Assembly (NCBI GenBank): GCA_022385805.1
Contig: MU277694.1
Location: 93,694 to 157,693 of the forward strand
Length of the DNA: 64,000 bases
Source: Pilatotrama ljubarskyi
Taxonomy: Eukaryota > Basidiomycota > Agaricomycetes > Polyporales > Polyporaceae
Direction: 5' to 3'
The translations under genes were made by a program, and so were the position numbers. The notes under the pieces are model-generated. The model searched no databases, was not told where the DNA came from, and worked only from the letters and a program-made list of their open reading frames with translations. Each line of letters begins with the position of its first letter. Position 1 is the stretch's first letter. Positions 59,060 through 64,000 of this stretch are shown here, piece by piece.

Positions 59060-61029
59060 CGTCGGATGCCAGTGTGCTGCGAGACTCGCCTTCGACGTCG
59101 GCTTGACCTGAAGAGTGATACGCTCAGCTCACAGCGTCAGTCTGACAAAAGGCCGCACTCAACGGCACGATGCACGGACCTTTCGCCGGTGTAGCTTCGG
59201 ATTGAAGTACGGGGAATGATTGCGTGCGGCCTGCCACAGATCCAAGAGGATGTTAGCAGGGCAAGCGCATGTCCAAGGATAGAGGGGCGGATTCGGGGTT
59301 GATTGGGCGACACTGTTGTCGCCCGGCCATGCGCCGAGTGCCGCAGTGGCTGCGGCTGCGGATCACCGAGCCTTCGACTCTGATTGTCACATCTACCGCG
59401 GCGAAACCGTCATCGCCTGGCCATGGGGTCTATACACCTTGTAAATATGCCCCTGCTGTGCAGGTTCCAAGGTCGGATCCACCATCACAGAGGATTCGGC
59501 AGCATCAAGGAATATAGACCGCCGCAATGAACCTGAACACCAGCCACGCCGCCTCGCGGGTTCCAAGGTCGGATCCACAGCGATGGCAGCGACGGCCGAT
59601 GGGGTTACGGACAGCCACGGCAATGCCGATGCGAGTCGCGCGGGTACGAAGGCGGGCGATGCGCCCCACTCCGCCGGGTAGGACAAGCTCATGGGCTGCC
59701 CGACATTTCCGCGCGCGAAGCAGTGAGCGCAGCGCATAACTCGTGCAGCTACGCGCTGCGCTCTGTATCCGGCGCGTGCTCTGGCCACTTGCCCCAAGAC
59801 CATTGCACGCCGACACTTCAGCAACGGGAGTAAGAGGGGGACTCACCAGTCAGCTTTGACCCTCCTAACCCCACTGTAAAACGTGCTGACTTGAGCACAC
59901 CCGATCGTCCGCGGAGGCATGCGCGCAACCCCGCAGGTCGAGATTGGGCCATGGGTGGGTAATCGGACCGACCGGTTGAGACGCTTCGCGGGCGACGAAG
60001 GAGGGCTACGCATAAAACGTTTGGCCTAAGGTGAGACGCTACAGAGCACTGTTAGAATATGGAATCACCCACCTGTGGCTACTTGCTGCCGCCGTCGCTC
60101 GACCTCCTTGGCTCTGGCTTTTACTCGGATGAGATATTGGACAAACTTCTGGCGACGGAAGCGACGGCCTACTTACCGAGTGCTCTGAGGCGTGCACTCC
60201 GGCGAAGCTCTTTCATTTCAGTGGCGTGAGGCGTGGGGGGAAGTCTGTAGCGTAGCGTCAAGCAAAATAAGGCAAAATGTAAAACCAGCTCGGCGGTCGT
60301 TCGTGACTTTTGCGCGTTCTGTCACAGTCACGGGACCTGTTATGGGCACTCACCGGCGGGCACACTCTAAGCTGCGCGCGTCGCGTAAACGTACCGCAGA
60401 TCTAGCTTTCAGTGCCTTCTCGTGCGGTTTGAGGGGCGAGGTAAGATCGACGGGTTGTATCGGAGGGGCGCACACTCAGCATCGTGCGTAACCTCCGCCC
60501 TCACCCATTGTCTTCGCGCTAACTCAGCCTGCTCAGACCGTCGGTTCAGGCCGTCCAGCAGAGGTACGCAGACAGCCCGCCCTATGGCTTCATGGTATTT
60601 AAGGCATCCTAATTCAGTCGTGAGCATACAGAACACTCACATACGGCTTTCATTGAAGGAACGAGTCGTACCCAAGCCTTGCCGGGACGGCACACTCCAA
60701 CTCTGGATATGAGACCATGGTGAGCCAATACACGATGCGCTCACTCACGGCTGACCCCTGATGGACAGTAGCAGTTGCAGGCGTTGAATGCAGGCAGAGG
60801 GGCGGTCGAGAGAGAACACGGATGGCAGGCAGTCGAGAGGGAACACAGACGGCGTGGCCGTCGAGAGATAGCATAGTGTAGGAGCAAGATGTAGGGCGTA
60901 GATGTTACAGGATGGCGTATATGTACCCGGTAACTTGGAGGAGGGATGTCGAGCTTGATACAATGCAGTGTAAACGTTCATAACGCCTGCCAATGGGGGT
61001 ATACCTAACGTCATGCTCAATCAGCAAGT
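59060..61029. other. Region upstream of the TET/JBP-like gene
   Basis: Probably contains its remaining 5' exons. A phase-consistent chain can be read: 60177-60216 (MKELRRSARLRAL), 60073-60148 and an open segment after an acceptor near 60030, but I could not carry it through to 59059. Two direct copies of ttccaaggtcggatccac lie at about 59465 and 59560. Beyond 60.3 kb I see nothing supported. Confidence 0.4.
59464..59578 (+). repeat. Pair of 18-bp direct repeats
   Basis: The string ttccaaggtcggatccac occurs twice, about 97 bases apart. Meaning unknown; possibly a footprint or a small duplication. Confidence 0.6.
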
Positions 61030-62846
61030 CTACCGGTGATCAAGACGCTGGAGACCTACGAACGGTGCCCACACGTTGGAACCAAAGGCAGCAACTGCCA
61101 TGCTACAAGCCTCTCGCTGCCTCCTGTCATCGAGGCATCGCTTGATTGGCTGCCATGCTCCGACGGCGGTGTATTGATTAGAACCGACCTGCTGCAAGCC
61201 TGGGAAGAGCCTCAGCAGGCAGTCAACGACGTCCTCGGTAGAATGCAATTTGACCAATGTCGCGGATGCCAGGGACAGTAGCGCGGTTCTGTACTCTAGT
61301 GCTGCCGGGTCGGGGATGACCGCCTGACAGTCCGCTGTAGTGATGGCGGGGAGCTGGAGGTACAGAAGATGAGGGCAGCACCTGACAAAGCGGTAAACTG
61401 TATACATGTCGGGAATGTTGTCGAGCGATCTGAGCGAGATGCTGAGGCGGAACTCTTCGAGGCACGGCCATACTCTCCCAAGCGTCATTAACTCTGCCTG
61501 GGTAAACTCGAATGAGACGCCCTCTAGGCTGATGATGACGGTGCGGAGGGTGATCATGTTGAGGACGCCTCCAAGGACTTTGAGCAGGCTGTAGGGCTTG
61601 GCTGGGATCGGCTGGACGAGGGTGGCCGAGTGCAAGAGACAGATGAGATTGAAGCTACGATCGGAGATATGGAGGTGCTGAGCGAGGAACATTGCCCTGC
61701 CCAACGCCTCGACGCTCCTCGGGAGTGCAATGGGCTCCTCAGAGTCATCGTCGAAGACAGACAGCGCCATGAATCCTCCTATGAATTCGTTCCAGCGGTG
61801 CTCGAACACATGTAACGGCCAGGCCAATTCGCTGTGCCACGGGATGCTGTTGCTACGGGCTTTGCGCAGGAGCGGCGGGGCACTCCGAGAGGCTGTTGCA
61901 GAACCGTGATGTCAGCTTGTACAGGCTTTTCATGAGCATTGCACTCACCGGCGTAATGAAGGGCCCGGAAGTACTCCGCGATGCTCTTGTGCAGACGATC
62001 GGCCATTGAGGATCCTTGGTCGGTAAATGGGGCGGTCGCTAAGATGTGGAGCTCCCGTAGGCTTCCGATGGCGTTGTGCGCGGCTCTCAGAGCATCCTCT
62101 GTCCAGGTATGGACGGCGCCGGAAGTACTGGGGGCGTACAGCCTCAAGGAGCGTGTCTGGGGACATGTAATGAAGCGCAGGGTGCCCTGCTCAAACCCGA
62201 GTTCTGGGAGGTGGGATCCTGTCCACGCCAAGTGTCGTAAGTTGGGGAACAGCGCAGTGTTCTCCGGAAGTAGCCCCAGGATTGTTGCGGCCAACGGTGC
62301 GTCTATAGTATCAAGACTTGCGAAGAGATTCCGCACGAGTCCGCAGTAGAAGCGGAAACGTTGGAAGGTAGCGTCGGCGGTGTGGTCGTCCATTCCCTCC
62401 ACATAGACCGCTCTAATATAGCTAATGATGATATCCGAGGTCAGCACGATGCCCATTCATGATGTATGTTTTAGTACTCACGTAGCCAACGCCACGCCGT
62501 ACGGGATTCCCCTCCCTGGTACGACTGAGGCTGGATTTTTGACGATTAGATTCAGCACATGCCGGGCGTCGTCCAGGGAGGCCCATAGGATCTTGGCGGC
62601 ATCCTCGTATAACATCGAGTGCGCTCGCATGTAAGCGAGGAGGGCGCATCGACTCTTTCCAGGGAGCCTGAAGCTGATCGGGGCATTCGCGCTGTCGTCG
62701 AGTGGGTTGTCGTCCACAAGGTTGATGGTAATGTTGCGGCGCACTTCGTCGATGACGAGGACACGGATCGCCGACGTTGACGTCCCGGTAGCGGGGGTGA
62801 GGATAGTTGCACGGCCAAACAGAACTGATGTCGGCGCGGAAGACAT
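61030..62846 (-). CDS. F-box-like/LRR-type protein
   Basis: Three exons (62482-62846, 61949-62421, 61030-61892) join in phase to 566 aa. The degenerate F-box region reads LLAYMRAHSMLYEDAAKILW, ASLDDARHVLNLIVKN. Long leucine-rich, LRR-like stretches follow: LGLLPENTALFPNLRHLAWT, TLRFITCPQTRSLRLYAPST, AIGSLRELHILATAPF, SIPWHSELAWPLHVFEHRWN, WPCLEEFRLSISLRSLDNIP, CCPHLLYLQLPAITTADCQA, ending FVGLQRLDHR. This is the usual architecture of the large Agaricomycete F-box family, presumed SCF adaptors. The first domain is diverged, so F-box is by pattern rather than strong match. Start ATG 62846 follows a run of A on the coding strand. Confidence 0.78.
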
Positions 62847-63047
62847 TTTTTTTTTTCAGTTGCCGATGGTCGTCAGGGTGAAGGGGCGAGGAGCACGGGC
62901 AACGCCGAGCATGGCATGCTCCCCTTCAGCGCTAAGGATCTGTCAGTATATAAGGTACTCCGATGGGATGCGTGCCCGGTGCCCTTTGAAATTTTCAATC
63001 TTCAACCACCACCCGCCCCAGTCCTCTGCCGAGTCGTTCCCAGCACG
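62847..63047. other. Short divergent intergenic region
   Basis: 201 bases between head-to-head starts, with an A-run (on the minus strand) immediately before the F-box-like ATG. No TATA or other element can be fixed. Confidence 0.45.
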
Positions 63048-64000
63048 ATGTCCCCGAACCGTCGCCAGACTCGTTCCTCCAACAAGGGGAAACGCCCGGG
63101 GAGGGTTGACCGCCCTGAGACGGTGCGACGTACGTCCGAGGAAGTCCAAGCTGACGCTCAGCAGAAGGAAGCTGTCAAAACTGCTGCGAAGCAGAAGAGG
63201 AAGCGCGCTTTGGAGACGGTGGCGGAGGAGGAAGAGGCCATGTCGAATGCGAAGGCGGCTGCCGACGAACAACGCGAGCGGCGATACTACCCGGCGGGTC
63301 CGCTTGGCTTGAGGGCATATGCCTCCTGTCACGACTTCTCGGACCCGGAACAGGTCGCACACACCGAAGCTGCAACCGAAAGGATCAACCTCTTCTATAT
63401 GGAGAATCTCGGTCTTACCTTCCCTCGCGCCGCGAGCGAGGCCCCTACGGTCATAGCCGACAACGACAGCCTGAATCGTGGCGCTGGTCCAGCGGCTGAA
63501 TCTACTGCTGAAGAGTCAGAGCTCACAGACATTGATGCTACGGTTCGTCCCAAGAAGAAAAGGCGGAAAGCATCACCCGAGACCCCGCTGCGCGACGGTG
63601 TCAATGCGCTGCGGAGCAAGGCGGCGGCTGCAAGCACTGCCGGGAGGACTTCGTGAGCGTTCTGTTGTTTCTTGTGCACCAAAGACGCTACTGATCATTG
63701 GTGACTTCGGTCGAACTGGACTTGCAGCGGCAGTAGTAGTAAAGGGTCTGCTCGAGGCACGGATGCCGGGCCGAGCAGCGGTTCTCAATTGTAAGTCACC
63801 GCCACCGCGCCACCGTGCCTCGATCCTCGATCACCGCAGAGCTGTGCTTCTCGTAGTCCTGATCACTCACCATCATCACCCATCGCTAGGATGGCTGCTC
63901 AGCAAGACGATTCCGACGCTGACCTCGTCAAGGCATGGGCATTTCCGGCCAATGTCATCCTGCCGAAGCCTCCCGCTCGCACCCGGGCTATACCGCCTTC
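63048..64000 (+). CDS. Basic coiled-coil protein with nuclear localisation signal (partial at right edge)
   Basis: Unknown Agaricomycete protein of a type often found in transposon-rich regions. Exon 1 (63048-63652) starts MSPNRRQTRSSNKGKRPGRV and continues into a Lys/Ala/Glu coiled coil (EEVQADAQQKEAVKTAAKQK, RALETVAEEEEAMSNAKAAA) and the SV40-like signal PKKKRRKASP. Reading straight on gives a stop at 63656, but a GTGAGC donor at 63653 lets exon 2 (63728-63790, GSSSKGSARGTDAGPSSGSQ) and exon 3 (63890 onward, MAAQQDDSDADLVKAWAFPA) join with matching phases. Exon 3 is still open at 64000. The alternative is two genes, one ending 63656 and another starting at ATG 63891. I favour one gene because both junctions fit exactly. 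Confidence 0.6.

Overview
The window is nuclear DNA from a filamentous basidiomycete, most likely an Agaricomycete. The evidence is GC-rich genes cut by many 50-90 nt introns, families largely confined to basidiomycetes (DUF6534 membrane protein, DUF6589 protein, Plavaka-type transposase, Agaricomycete TET/JBP-like dioxygenase), and complete eukaryotic genes such as NLE1/RSA4, RPL37, HAUS6, OPI1 and an IBTK-like adaptor. I cannot name the genus. All gene calls come from reading six-frame translations and splicing exons by hand. Where exon coordinates are given, the phases were checked by arithmetic.

1-44 kb is ordinary euchromatin. In order it holds pirin (minus, cut by the left edge), NLE1/RSA4 (plus), a DUF6534 multi-pass membrane protein (plus, about 20 exons), an F-box protein (plus), HAUS6 of the augmin complex (plus), RPL37 (minus), a two-finger GATA regulator of the SREA/Urbs1 iron type (plus), OPI1 phospholipid-gene repressor (plus), an ankyrin-RCC1-BTB-BTB protein like IBTK (minus), a mitochondrial EngB-type GTPase (minus), a small SCLK/KSVSF protein (plus), a Cys-rich P1B metal ATPase (minus) and a larger SCLK/KTVSF protein (minus). 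Two stretches without a convincing gene lie at about 3.95-6.26 kb and 38.5-41.8 kb.

44.7-60 kb looks like an accessory, transposon-rich block. It holds an intact five-exon DUF6589 gene (plus), a 23-bp minisatellite, a RecQ-like helicase (minus), an Arg-rich coiled-coil gene with an internal 18-bp minisatellite (minus), a Plavaka-type (CACTA superfamily) transposase (minus) and, directly upstream of it on the same strand, a TET/JBP-type 2-oxoglutarate dioxygenase gene. The dioxygenase, and the transposase in the best splice model, each carry one in-frame TGA. 61-64 kb holds an F-box-like protein (minus) and a basic coiled-coil protein (plus) running off the right edge.

Points of interest: the TET/JBP-like gene beside a transposase with TGA stops where an Arg CGA codon would fit; four microexons of 7-13 nt; a paired GATA site inside the second intron of the iron-type GATA factor plus GATA motifs in its promoter; and two neighbouring genes sharing an N-terminal SCLK motif and a PP1-docking-like RK(S/T)VSF motif.
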